A DNA stretch of 64,000 nucleotides from Nematostella vectensis (GCF_932526225.1 NC_064048.1:9758515-9822514), one strand, 5' to 3'. Positions 1 through 13,550 are shown, counted from the stretch's first letter. Notes: generated by a model not told the origin, from the letters alone. Made by a program: numbers and translations.

Positions 1-1243
1 TAATTACCATATAGCATAAATATTTCATACTATATGCCACCTGGTACGATTGTTAGGGCAGTAAATTCAAATAAAATAATCATAAAGTAGTTTGTATTTA
101 ATTTCGAGCGCGCTTCCCTGCCAAAAGTGAAGCTCATACAATTCTTTTCGCGGCGTTCTGCTTCCCTGAGCAAATTGAACACTGTCCGGTTCGAACCCAG
201 ACCTACTCGCAAGGGCTTCCATAAAAAAAACTGATGACCACATTAAAGCTCATACATACTGTTCTCGCGCGACTCTCTCATGGTGCTATTCCCTACTTAT
301 ATTGACCTGTTTTTATCACATACCTGCTCCCCGTACAGCGACTCAGGCTCCATGTTCCACATCCATAGGTATAATACGTGACATGAGAGGTTTGATATGA
401 CTGCACAAATTGGACGATGTAGCTGTCAAATTACAAACAAATGTATGAGCAATACAAGTGTAACGGAGCATTTCTGGAACGACGTAGTAGACGACGTAGA
501 CGTAAAGACCGTAGACGACGTACGCAAGTGTTCAAGCACGAGTTTTTTTAATCGGACTAGTTTGAATACTCGTGAGGGGAGAGCGTGTTTCTAGCGTTTT
601 CTTTCCGTGTTGTGTTATAAGAAGAAATGCTCCAACATCGTAGAATAATTGCTGTGTATTGCTGCGTCCTGTAACAACTAACTTATTGACATTAATGTCG
701 CTTTACGCGCGAAAAGGAAATGCCCGCTTTGCAACGCAATGAATACACTAGGCACGATTATGGCGGAAAATGGGGGGGGAGACAGACCGATCGAAAGCGA
801 GTAAGCGTGAAATAACACCCAAGGGTTACTTGGGGCAGTGCTCTTAATCAGCTTGACCAGTTCTCCCTTTGCTTGAAGTGTTGATTATTATCATTCGGAG
901 CAACCTCAAAAAACCTGTCCACAAAGAGGCTTTCAATGGGACTTACATCGATTTTTATAGAACGAAATACAATGAAAATACAAATAAATGAACGGGAATT
1001 TGAAGTTTAGGTAACTAATGTGAAACTTCTGATCTAATTCATCAAAAGAGTCTAGTTTATGTGGACTTTTGTGGTTATTTGTGGGCATTGTGTTTTCGCT
1101 ATACATTAGCTTTATCATGGTTTTATTTTACCATTTTATTCTTATGCAAGCCGTATATCCACGTACCTATCATTCCGCGAACAAACAGGTTCTTCGCCAA
1201 TTCTCAGTAGTCCAGGAAGAACTAAAAAATAAGAACGGTTAGG
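1..1243. other. No recognisable gene (left edge)
   Basis: Short frames only, none with domain content or paired splice sites. If the minus-strand PAN-EGF gene continues, its downstream exons lie here or beyond the window edge, but I cannot pick one out. Confidence 0.4.
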
Positions 1244-1555
1244 GGTGATCGCCCTATCTTATAGGGTATAAAATAAGGGGTGTTGAAAGATTTTTTCCCA
1301 TTTTGCTACCTCTTAGGGTAAAAATTTCCACCAACTGCTTTTCCTTAGGGATGTTTAAAGTCTTTTTTTTCGATTCTGTTATCCCTTAGGGTATAAATTA
1401 GAACAATTGCTATTCTTAAGGGGGAAAGTTTTTGTTTCAATTCTTCAATTTCTTAGTGTTAAAAATTCCTTCGACCACACCCAATTTGCTATCTTATAGG
1501 GGTAAGAATTTCTGTTGACGACGCCCAAAGTGCCATCCTTAGGATTAATATTTTG
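1244..1555. repeat. Degenerate short tandem repeat
   Basis: A motif close to CTTAGGGTAAAAATT recurs about eight times (near 1252, 1307, 1345, 1381, 1416, 1450, 1490 and 1538), spaced 35-55 bp apart. The copies have diverged, so this is an old satellite. It lies downstream of, or in an intron of, the minus-strand PAN-EGF gene. Confidence 0.6.
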
Positions 1556-1565
1556 CCAACGATCA

Positions 1566-2603
<1,038 letters not shown>

Positions 2604-5207
2604 TTCTTTCAACTTAGGCGGTTACAGCACATTCTGAATATTTTCCTTTTAATCATACAACAAAATTTGGACGCTTTTTAAAGGTGTTTTGTTTAATATT
2701 CAATATTCAATTGCCTTTTGTTACCACGCAAGGTGTAAAATGTTGTTTTCAATGTTTGAATTAAGGAACGTTTGCAAATTAATAAACGCTTTCAATTAAC
2801 CGTTCTTTAGCTGATTTTAAAATACAGTCTTTATCGCATAGGGCACAACATTAATTAGTTATTTCTTTCAGAAAAAAAAGCCACGTCTTCAAAAAATAAA
2901 AATATACCAAAAAGTGTTTTTGAAATGATAGGTTTTCTTTTTTTTAATGCCAAATCTTTAAAATAAGCATGTAAATAAAAACGATTTTTCAAGGGGAAAA
3001 TTAAAGTAGACGGTGGACCCAACAGCCTGAGTCAACGCTCGCCATTTTGAACTCTGAAACTTGAAAGAAAAAAGATGAGCTGCCTGTCTTTCCGGAAAAT
3101 CTTTTTAAATCTTGTTTCAAAACTCTTCGGCGCTGGCGGGTCATGGGACATTTATAAAGACACTAACGATAATAAAACCAATCCCGTAAACAGGTAGATG
3201 ATCGTTTAAGTGCCTAGCTGCCAATAAGCGCCCACTCCACACCCCCGCCCCCACAAAAAAAGGTGAGAATTACAGAACGCAAGCCTGTAGCACCCACAAG
3301 TTTCTTTTCTCTTTCGGAGGACAAAAGATTTATCCTTTCTTGTTTCTTCCTGCTCGATAATTTGACCCCCCCCCCCCTCCCTACCGATATTGTTGCACTG
3401 CTTACGTATCAAGATTTTGAGATAGTTCTTTTGAGGATTCTGTACACACAAAAATAGAACTTCCTCACAAAGAATATACGGTAGCAGAGATCTTTTTCAT
3501 CATTTTAAAAGCCCAAACAAACGTCTCATATAGCATACTCAAATTCGCTTTTATTGTCAATGATGTCCGTTATCGTATTACTTATAATGGGTTAGAATAA
3601 TAAAGGTGACACGTGATTCCTGTCGAAAATGTCAAATCCATTCTTCTTGCTCTTCAATTTTATTTAGTCTTTTCAGGAGTCTTTTAATTCCCGTATTCAT
3701 TGGATTACTCCAAGCAGCCTATTATCTTCCAATGAGATCTGTAAATTGTCATTCCTCTTTTTTACTTTCGGTCTTGACATTCACATAAATACCTATGGTT
3801 ACTCGTGGCAACAGACTAAGTTATTTGGAATCTTCTAATCACAGAGAAATATAGAACTGACATTTTTTTAAAAGCTAATTAAAAGTTTAGTAAACCTTGC
3901 TTTTTCCTTCGTCATTCACTTCTCGTTACCTAAAATTGGGTCAATGTCAAATGTTTACCCGAAATTCTCAAAATAATGTAATTATTATTGTTTTGAATTC
4001 ACACATTCATTTAAAAAGTTTGTCATAAATCATTTTATCTCATTGTGTCTAATAATTTCCATTAGAAAATGAGATGTAAACTAATTCCTTGTCTTTTATA
4101 AATAGTTACCGCTCTTCCGGTCTAATAAGACATCCCTTAGTTTGTAATCTTATATGTTTTCTTATTGGAAAATTATTTTGTTTGAACAGTGTCTTCTTAA
4201 ACAGTTAAGACAATATTGCATTGGGATTGATTCCGAACATGTTTATTTAATGCCATTATAAAATGCGATATAGATGACAAAGGTAGCTAGCACCACCGCG
4301 CTTGGGACATAACGGTAAGTGTGTGATGTCATTTCTATCTTTTTCTTATCTATTTAGTTTTCATTTATTTCTTCTGAAAGTTCAAGGCAGAAGAAAGGAG
4401 TTTGGGCTCTAAATTGGCTGACATGTGACTTAATACTCATTTTAAGCTCAAATTTGGAAACAGGTTTCTTTAAGTAACACAGAAAGCGCTTACCAAATAT
4501 GGAGCACATTTCAGAAAACTTTAGAAACGATTTCAGAAAACTTTAGAAACGATTTCGTGATTTTTCTTGAATCTAGCCTAGCAAACCCTGTTCATACGGC
4601 CCTTGGAAAATATTCGTCGAGAAGAGATGACCACTTTGTTGAATGTCCAAATAAGTATTTAAAAAATATATATACAAGCTAAAAGAAAAATCTCACGAAT
4701 CATCAAAAAGGTTTAAAAGAAAACCTGCATTAAATACGAAAACTCAATCCTGTTCTATTTTGCAGCGATCAAACATACGTAAAATGTTTTCTTAAATACA
4801 CCAATCAATCCAGAACGAAGATGGGTAATCATGCAAAGACACAATTAGCGAATGCCAAAAGCATGGATATCGATTATTCGACAGAGTAAAGATGATGAGT
4901 AAACATATCGCATGATTTCTCCATTATTACCTGCATCGAAATAGACATATGGTATCATCAGTTCGACCAAATAAATGGTGTCTTTCGATAGCAGAACTGT
5001 CATTTGACAATTAATTAATCACCTGATACGAAATAAGAATGATAAGAGCTTTTTAAGCAACAACAACAACAACAACAAAAATTAGAACAACATTTGCGCC
5101 TAAAGTGCGTTTCACACATCTCATAGCTGGTACAATGCTGGTACATATTTTAATGTTATGTTTTTTAATTAAAATGTTTTTTTATCTAGATTGTCTCAGC
5201 TAGCAAG
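2604..5207. other. AT-rich intergenic spacer
   Basis: This is the shared upstream region of two divergent secreted-protein genes (minus ATG at 2603, plus ATG at 5208). It holds short C and A/T runs, a small direct repeat near 4513-4550 and a (CAA)n stretch near 5060. No domain-bearing frame and no clear TATA box were seen. Confidence 0.5.
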
Positions 5208-8200
5208 ATGAAGCCAGCAATGCTTGTGGTCCTTCTAGCAAATCTTCTTCCAGCCCACTCCCTAGGTAAGTCTGACAAAGCCTTCCGTCTTCTTACGTAT
5301 TCACACGTCACGGCCTTGAATTATCAATTGATTTTGACACTTGTTAATCTTTATGACAGAATGGGAGGCGCTTGGATGCTACAAGGACTCGTCGTCTCGC
5401 ACGATGCCCGACTACTTAAAGACAATCACTTACGACGGGGAGAACCCCAACTTGCAGGACATGTTTGAACAGTGCCGTGTGGAGGCCGAGGAACGCGGCT
5501 ATACCTACTTTGGCCTGCAGAACATGAAGGAGTGCTGGGGCTCAGCTAATGCAAGGTAATGTCAACAATCCCATCGCGAACACCCTGTGTTCAGTGCCGT
5601 AACGTCTATAGGGGCCTGGGGCCTACTTTGGCCTGCAGAATATGAAGGAGTGCTGGGGCTCAGCTAATGCAACGAAATGTCAACAATCCCATCGCGAACA
5701 CCCTGTGGTCAGTGCCGTAACGTCTATAGGGGCAAGGGGCGAGTGCCCCCTACCCCTACCCCCACACCAATTATTTGTTCTTTTTTTTTAAACAAATCTA
5801 CAGAAATGAACCCCCCACCTCCACCCCCTCCCCACATTTTTCGATGTCCGTTACGGACAAATAAATAGCCAGTGAATGAACGAGCATAGTTATTCAAAAA
5901 TACGTTGTGTGAAAATGGCATATGACAATGAAACTGGGCCATATTTGTAATGAATAAAGGAAAATCTTAATAACTCTTTTGATCAGTTTGCTTGCTTATC
6001 TTTATTCTTAGTGTTGATTTTATCTAGAAGCAGAGATCTGTATTTACAATTTGCAATTTGCACTGGCAAACGGCCTTTTGCTTTTGCTTGGTGGCGTTAC
6101 ATCGAACATTTCAGAATAAACAAGGAATGGGAGACGTTGCCACCTACCATATAGAAGCATTTTATTAACTCGTTGACGCTATTCTTATAGAGTAACCTAT
6201 AACAAGCTTGGATGCAATGATAACTGCAAGAGACGAGATGATGGCAAGTTTGGCGTGGGAACCGCATGGTCCAACTTCGTGTACCGAGTAAAGAACGGTA
6301 TGTCAAACCGAATAGCCAACATCATATTATCACTAATACTAGTATTATCATCACCATCACCATCACCATCACCATCACCATCACCATCACCATCACCATC
6401 ACCATCACCATCACCATCACCATCACCATCACCATCACCATCACCATCACCATCACCATCACCATCACCATCATCTATAACATCATCTATCATTATCCCT
6501 TTCACCATATCATTATCCCTATCATCATAATTTCGTCATCTTCATCATCATCACCAATATTATCATTATTATCATCATCATCACTACATTCTTTCTCGAC
6601 CCCTCCTCCCCCTCACTTTAACTATCACACCGTAATGTCATCATCATCATCAACATCATAATTATTTTTCCCGGCAGACTGGACAGACTGCACTGCTAAA
6701 GTGTGCGGACATGGCATTCAGTACAAATTGGTCTTGTCTCAAGACAAAGGACCAAAATGCCCCACCTACAACGTCATGATCAAACGAAGCGACGCGACAA
6801 GAAATTGCAGAGCTTCTAAGCCATGTGGGAAAACAGGTATAGTATGGAGTTACGATGATTAAAATTTCCCACTAACAAAACATTGTGTATTAGCATACTA
6901 GTTCGCCTAGTAATTTTTAATACTATAATAATTCAGCAGCCAGCAGAAACGTGTTAAACAGGCGCGTTTCTAGAGGGGGGATCCGACAGATCCGGACCCC
7001 ACCCTACTAATGTGAAGAGATGGGTTCGACTCCAGTTGACCCCTTTGTTGGTAATTAAGAAGACAGTTAATATTATAAATGGAATTAAATTCCATGTGTG
7101 TATTTGGATAGAAAAAGTCTCCAGAAAAGTGTCCTATTACCAGAGCTGATGTTGATTTGAGCTTAACTGATACGTGTTTAGTGAATTACATCTCTGGACC
7201 CCACCCTGCGTTTTCTCTAGACACACCACTGGTAAGTGAGAGAAATTACAACATACTCCTTCTTTGCGTCTTTTTTAAGACTTCGAGTCGGTCGGATGCT
7301 ACAAGGACTCACTCGACCGCGCGCTTCCCAAATACCTCGGGCAAGTCGGACCATACGACCACACAACGGGAAACTTTAAAGAGGTGCGTGTCTGCTAAGT
7401 TTTAAATGTACTCGCATTTCTTACATATTCTTTTTTGGTGGCTTTATTGCTTTTCTCAGTGTTTTTGCATACTAAGGCGCGTTTTTAAATTGACAAAGGG
7501 GCACGCAGTCATAGATGGCACATTTTTTTAAGATTTGAGAATTATTTATTAATAATTATTTCTTTATTTATCAACTTAATTTGCTGTCGAGCTCGTGTGC
7601 CCTTCCTGCACCTTTTCTACGTCTTTCAAGTTGTGGAAATTTTATCAGCAAACCCCAGTTGATGTCTGTTGTCCTTTCCACAAAAGACCTCTCTGAGTGT
7701 TAAGCACGTGACGACATTACTATTGCAAAACACTAACTCCCAAGAGACGCAAGCGTGAAAAAGACCCCGATATTTTTCAGTCTAAATCTCAGCGAGCTGT
7801 GCGTGGCGTAACCGACTAAGACAGGCCTGGGATCCTGGTTATTGCCTCCCCATTAATGCGCGGGTACCTCAGTTTCCTTTGTGTTGTACAGTTCGCTAGA
7901 TAGCGGTGTTGGGGCCGAAATCTCCAGCCTAACCGTAAAGCTTTAAGCTGCCATACGACGTTTCAGCGTATGTCTGGAAGTATGGTCCCATTTTATTTTA
8001 ATTCTTTCATTCTGATCTGATCAAGTTCGATCCTCGGGCATGACAAAAACTTTTTTTTTTGCTTTTAAACTTTCCACACATTTCCCCCATTTCATTTGTA
8101 ACCTCGGGCATGACATAAATTTTTTTTTTGCTTTTAAACTTTCCACACATTTCCCACATTTCATTTGTAATCATATGAATTCGATGGTGAATGTTTGATC

Positions 8201-11200
8201 TTCTTTATGTCCTTTGTAAAACTTTGTTTTGATTTCTGTGTACATGTTTTTAGACCCATTGTTTCCTACTCCCGACATATAAACGTGCGCATTTCTAAAC
8301 GTGCAGGCTCTATGCCCCTAACCCTCAAGCAAGTGTTTTGGAATAACCAAGACAACGCTGCAAATGGCAGCCTTTTCCCTTTGATACAAGAAAAAAAAAT
8401 TGGCAAGCGCGGGACTACCCACAATTTGCTGGGGACAGATTTGCGCAGTCATATGTATCCCATGGACCTTTGCGCGTCCTGTGCATCCTCCTGTTTGAGT
8501 AAGTACGCAGCGCCAGTGCTGAAAAACGCAAGACTAGTTCCAGTACCGCGCGGTTAAACCAGCCTTTTTGTTTTAAAATGGCGGCTTTTTACTTTACTCC
8601 GAAATGATGTCTAATGTCTTGATATTGTTGGATAAAGCTAGTGTTCCTACCTAAACTGGTTGTGTTTCCTACGCTACGCGTTACCTCGTAACAAGTTTCA
8701 AAAGACGCGCTTTGTAACCGCAGCCATTGAGCGGGAGCATAAAAAGCGAAGGTACAAACGCTCCGCTGGTGGTCGAGTTACTCATTTACTAGGCGGCTGC
8801 GGTTACAAAGCGCTTCGTTTTGAAGTTGTTTGATTTAATACAGTTTAACAACAAACATAACAGGTATTCAGCCAGTGCAAGTCAAAAGCCAAGGCGGCAG
8901 GGATGGTCTTCTTTGGGCTTCAAAACAAAAAGGAGTGCTGGGCGGGAGACACCAATGCAAGCTACGACAAGCACGGGTGTGCCGGCAACTGTTACACTTG
9001 TCCAGACGGACGTTATGGCCTGGGCCGAGGATGGTCGAACTACGTCTACATGTTTAAGCAAGGTAACTAAGCAACCGCGCAATGTCTAAAATATGTCCAA
9101 TGCCAAAAATGTGGATAGCTATCATAACTTGCAAATGGTTTTGAATAAAAAACGATTATAAGTACATTCTACTGTTACTTATCTACCATAATTTGTTACC
9201 AATTAGGAGGTTTAAAAAAAATTTGCATTTTAACAAGAGGAGTTTCGCACTATGGACAAAGTTGCCACACATGACGCACATGTTGATATGATTTGTTTGT
9301 TTTGTGATTTGTTTGCCCCCTTTCAATGTTCCTCTGCCCCTCCCTCAACACATCGTCTCTGCCAACGCGATTTCCATTTAATGAATTTATTTCGCCTCCA
9401 TGATTAACCAAATCAAACGTTCTTGTATGATGTCACCTTTATCACGTGACCTCTCTAGACTGGGGCGTCATCTTCCACCCTCCCCCTCGACCCAACCACT
9501 TAACACCGTCTCTGCCAACGCGATTTCCATTTAATGAATTTATTTCGCCTCTATGATAAACCAAATCAAACGTTCTTGTATGATGTCACCTTTATCACGT
9601 GACCTCACTAGACTGGGGCGTCATCTTCCACCCCCCCCCCCCCCTCCCCTCGACCCAACCACTAAACACCGTCTCTGCCAACGCGATTTCGATTTAATGA
9701 ATTTATTTCGCCTCTATGATGAACCAAATCAAACGTTCTTGTATGATGTCACCTTTATCACGTGACCTCTCTAGACTGGGGCGTCATCTTCCACCCTCCC
9801 CACCCCCTCGACCCAACCACTTAACACCGTCTCTGCCAACGCGATTGCCATTCACTGAATTTATTTCGCCTCTATGATGAACCAAATCAAATCAAACATA
9901 TTTCCCACATATAGTGTCCTTCGTATGTATTGCCTTACATGGGCATTGATGCCCATATTTAGAAGAGCTGAAGTTTTCCCGCTCCCGGATCTCCACAAAA
10001 CAGGTTAAAAAATGCTGATTCCTGTCAATTTGAGACTTGCGGTCAAAATTTGTTAGAAAAACTTGATCGCTTGGTCAAATCTTTTTCTCACTGATCTTGA
10101 AAAGCCCTTAGACCCAGGCCTCCAAGAGTTCGGCCGAGAGGGTATGAAGGTCACCCAAATATTGATATGCAAACGTTCTTGTATGATGTCACCTTTATCA
10201 CGTGACCTCTCTGTACTGGGGCGTCATCTTCCACCCTCCCCCCCCCCCCCCCCCTTCCTCGACCCAACCACTTAACACCGTCTCTGCCAACGCGATTGCC
10301 ATTCAATGAATTTATTTCGCCTCTATAATGAACCAAATCAAACGTTCTTGTATGATGTCACCTTTATCAGGTGACCTCTCTAGACTGGGGCGTTATCTTC
10401 CACCCTTCCCCCCCCCCCCACCCACCCCTTCCCCCCACCCCTCGACCCAACCATTAAACACCGTCTCTGCCAACGCGATTGCCATTTAATGAATTTATTT
10501 CGCCTCTATGATAAACCAAATCAAACGCTCTATGATTTTAACTATATCACGTGACTTATCTAGACTGGGGCGTGTGCAGCAAAACATGTGGAGGAGGTCA
10601 GCGGTCACGGTACGAAACAGAGTTTGTCAGCGGTGAGCCCTCGTGCAAGGCTGGTACAAGGAAATCGGTGTTAAAGAAGCAAGCTTGCAGCACCACCCCT
10701 TGCGCAGGTAAGATGAGAAATGATATTTAAGATAGCTATCAGGCCAGTAGGCGAGGTCGTGGGGGTGCGTTTTTTATGATTATAATGGTAAAAAATCTTA
10801 AAAAACATTTGTTGGCGAGTCACACAAAGCATCCATTTCCATCGGCTGATTCAAGCGAGTAGCCAAGAAATTTATTAGTAGATTGTTATTTTGAGGCTTC
10901 CTTGAAAATAAACCGTTGTATTTTCAATTATAAACCATAACAAGAGGGTGGTTGATCGTAACTCTTTAAAAAGTTCAACCCAAGGAGATTCATGACCCCT
11001 GCGCTTGACTTAAGATTATTTAGGCCAGTTCCGTATTTTGTTATGTATAATACGCACTACGCAAAAATAGCCTCCCAAACCGTGGTACGTACTAGACATG
11101 AAACTTCCTTTTTGAGAGGTCACTGTTAGGCTGCTATTGGAGTGATAAGAAGACGACTGGGAGAAAAAGCAATTACAAAAACTTGTTGTTTTCATGATCT

Positions 11201-13523
11201 TTCCAGTTGATGGTGGCTGGAGCTCCTTTTCTGGGTGGTCCTCGTGCTCAAAGACGTGTGGGAGTGGTACCCAGTCACGTGCTCGCACGTGCACCAATCC
11301 TAGACCCGCACATGGCGGCAAGGACTGCGTGGGAGACGCCCAAGAGACCGTTCAATGTGCAACTCGCCCCTGCCCAGGTAGATTCAGCGAACAGATTCGA
11401 GAAATCGAAATGTTGCTTTATCCTGGCTTGTCAGCCATAAGCGTGCTCGCTCCACGTACATATTAACATTAAACAACGCTCGTCTGTAGATAAAATGAAA
11501 TTGTACATCTTATTAATGGCATTTCAACATTCAAATATTGCTTTCAAATATCGCCTTTTTGGACCTATGGAGCTCCACGCTCGCTTCGTTAAGCAAACCA
11601 CTCCATTTTGCGTATATGAGGTCAGTCCAACTTGATGTCTTACATGACAAGTGGACCACCGAATCGATTCCGTGAAGGGGCTACTAAGGAGCTTTTATTT
11701 GAACGAATTTTTAAAAACAATTACTCGCGAGAGGCGTTAACATAGCTATCAGGCCAGTAGGCGAGGTTGCGGGGGTCCGTCTTTATGATTATAATGGTAA
11801 AAGAAAAAAAAAAACAGTTGTATTTTCAATTATAAACCATAAAAAAGAAGTGGTTGATCGAAACTCTTTAAAAGATTCAACTCATTTAGATTTTATATAT
11901 CAGAATTTCACGACCCATGCGCTTGAATGTACTGTAAACTATTGAGTCCAGTAGACTGGTATTGGAGTGATAAGGCGATGACCGGTACAAAAAAACAATG
12001 ACAACCCTACAACAATGACACCCTAAAAATGGCATTTCAACATTCAAATATCGCTCGTCTGTAGAGAAAATGAATTGTACACCCTATTAATGGCATTTCA
12101 AGCTGAAATATGTAGCCTGCTGTAATGTAGTGCCTATGGGGGCTTGGGAGGCGATTCCACTTTTTTTCCAACATTTATATGAAATGACCAGTATAGGGGA
12201 GTGGTTGTGCTCTTTTAAAGTACATCTGTAGCATGCAACCATCCCCTCCCCCCTAAGGCCTGTATTTTGCTGCGGCCATGCCCTGTTAAGACAGGAAGTT
12301 AAAACGTACTATACCCTGACTTGTGGCTCATATTGCACAGAATATTTGTTTATCTCTTATGTGTGTATCTTCAGCTCTTTTAGGAAATTTAAAGCAACGA
12401 CGACCGCGACTGCAGGGAGAACGTGATTCCCCCAAAAAAGCTTTTCATGCTTTGCGCTCAATTTTGAACTTTTGATAAGTTTTGATAACATTCACTTATG
12501 CATTCCCAAAAAAAAACTATAAAAAAGCCTATTATGTTATTTCTAACATAGCGAACAAAGATAGTCCAGTTTTCGGACCACGTTCCCGTCCTCGCTACAC
12601 CATGAAACTGGAGTTTTCAAGTTGTCGTTTGAAGGAATAACAGCTGACATGTATCAGACAGAATCCATTTCAGAGTATATTTCACGTCTGGTTTTTCGAA
12701 TTTCATTGTTTTCTGCCGTCGCCGTTCGCGCTGCCGTTGTCGTCTCTCCTTCCTTTCTTGTGTGTTTGTCCCTAGTGTGTTCTAGGTTTCGGGTTATTCT
12801 TTACTCTTCGGAATGCATCCACACTTAAAAACATGAAAAAATACGATCGATGACATTCTTTTTCCCTCAGCTCGCTGCCCTGGCGGCTGGAGGAAGTTCC
12901 AAGACTCGTGTTACTGGTCTGACGCAAGACATATGAGCTGGTACAGCGCTCGGTCAACCTGTCTCTCGCTCGGCGGAGACCTGGTGAAGATCTCAAGCAG
13001 CCAAGAAAATTCGTTTGTTGCCAGAATCAAGCGGTATCAGCTGGCGTGGATAGGTCTCAAGAAACAGGGGAGCTGGTTTCGTTGGGTCGTGGATAACTCT
13101 CCCCCGAGGTGACTTGGTTGAATGTTTTTTTTTAATGATTCTAGAAAAAAAAAATTAACCATCTCCACATCATCGGGAACCCAGGGTATCGAGATTCCTC
13201 TAAGAAGGCGTCGATCACTATGTGTTGACCTATCACAGGGTAAAAACTTTATCGGATTGCAATCGTGACATTCCTTTCCTTTTTTTTTAGCAAATATAAC
13301 GAAGCGGGAAAATTAATGTTGCGAAAAAATGTCCACATTTAAAGTATTTTGCTTATGGTCCATGATTTCCTTTAGGTTCGCACAGTGGGCGCCAGGCGAG
13401 CCATCCAATTTAAACATGCACGAGTTGTGCTGTGCCATCGGGTACAAAGGCGTGGCCAAATGGGATGATGGCGGATGTGGCGGTCATCTTGGATTTATTT
13501 GCGAGAGAAAAGTAAATCGCTGA
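5208..13523 (+). CDS. Secreted WSC-TSP1-WSC-TSP1-TSP1-C-type lectin mosaic protein
   Basis: Ten exons: 5208-5265, 5360-5555, 6191-6297, 6678-6836, 7280-7383, 8864-9062, 10564-10707, 11207-11377, 12871-13108 and 13376-13523. They total 1,524 nt, giving 507 aa, and every junction keeps frame with GT-AG introns. Residues 1-19 are a signal peptide. Residues 20-120 and 174-274 are paralogous WSC-like domains (GCYKD..., FFGLQN.KECW, ending G.G.GWSN.VY). Residues 121-173, 275-322 and 323-379 are TSP1 repeats. The first is degenerate; the third is canonical ([19 protein letters not shown]). Residues 380-507 are a C-type lectin fold with WIGL, WDD and terminal CE. The usual EPN sugar-selectivity motif reads EPSN, so calcium-dependent sugar binding may be altered. 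Modules mostly begin at phase-1 junctions, which favours exon shuffling. Extracellular matrix, mucus or pathogen recognition is inferred. I do not recognise a named orthologue. Confidence 0.85.
5504..5735 (+). repeat. 118-bp tandem duplication covering the end of exon 2 and its splice donor
   Basis: Copy 1 (5504-5621) includes the last ~52 nt of coding exon 2 and the donor AG/GTAATG. Copy 2 (5622-5735) repeats it almost exactly, but the donor position reads CGAAATG, so the GT is gone. The working donor is therefore the first copy. Confidence 0.85.
6349..6473 (+). repeat. (CACCAT)n hexanucleotide microsatellite in intron 3
   Basis: About 20 near-perfect copies of a CACCAT unit. Apparent Ser-Pro or Ile-Thr frames through it, and Asp-Gly on the other strand, are translations of the repeat only. 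Degenerate ATC-rich sequence continues to about 6660, just before exon 4. Confidence 0.95.
8032..8170 (+). repeat. 70-bp tandem duplication in intron 5
   Basis: Two adjacent copies beginning CCTCGGGCATGACA (at 8032 and 8102) differ only in T-run length and a few bases. This marks a recent duplication. Confidence 0.9.
8707..8813. repeat. Inverted repeat (foldback MITE candidate) in intron 5
   Basis: The arm at 8707-8725 (GCGCTTTGTAACCGCAGCC) is a perfect 19-bp reverse complement of 8795-8813, with a 69-nt spacer. Similarity continues gapped for about 7 bp outward. It ends about 50 bp before the exon 6 acceptor, so it could fold in the pre-mRNA. Confidence 0.8.
9337..10563 (+). repeat. Intronic tandem array (150-180-bp unit) containing copies of the exon 7 acceptor
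   Basis: Each unit runs: CGTCTCTGCCAACGCGATT, an AT segment, ATGATGTCACC, TATCACGTGAC, then CTAGACTGGGGCGT and a variable poly-C stretch. The TAGACTGGGGCG segment occurs at 9456, 9609, 9772 and 10381 (TGTAC variant at 10212), and finally at 10561, where it is the real 3' splice site and first bases of exon 7. The array arose by tandem duplication from the exon 7 boundary, or the boundary came to lie in it. A MITE (9893-10172) interrupts one unit. Confidence 0.85.
9893..10172 (-). mobile_element. MITE, copy 1 of the palindrome-centred family
   Basis: Interrupts one unit of the intronic tandem array, which marks it as an insertion. On the minus strand it aligns along its length with 25203-25495. 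Shared features include the near-palindrome TGGGCATNNATGCCCA, the CCTGGGTCTAAG segment and GCATAT-type ends. The target AAATCAAAC sequence is partly repeated at both sides. Non-coding. Confidence 0.8.
10728..12115 (+). repeat. Duplicated exon 8 region; second copy has lost the exon
   Basis: 10728-11200 and 11470-11560 flank the third TSP1 exon. Diverged copies of both flanks sit together at 11741-12000 and 12025-12115. Shared anchors are AGGCCAGTAGGCGAGGT, TATTGGAGTGATAAG and GCTCGTCTGTAGA. The exon-equivalent block is absent from the second copy. Part of this sequence also occurs outside the gene (see 24296-24480). Confidence 0.7.
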
Positions 13524-13544
13524 TCTGGGTGCATAACTACATGC

Positions 13545-13550
13545 AATAAA
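13545..13550 (+). promoter_or_regulatory. Proximal polyadenylation signal of the lectin mosaic gene
   Basis: AATAAA begins about 22 nt after the TGA stop, followed by an A-run. If used, the 3' UTR is very short and the minisatellite is outside the transcript. Distal signals exist at 14520 and 16694. Confidence 0.55.

Noticed and set aside
184..205. GGTTCGAACCC resembling a tRNA B box
   Set aside because: No pairing T stem, acceptor stem or A box at the right spacing.
6197..6661. Ser-Pro, Ile-Thr and Asp-Gly repeat proteins on both strands
   Set aside because: Translations of the (CACCAT)n microsatellite lying in an intron.
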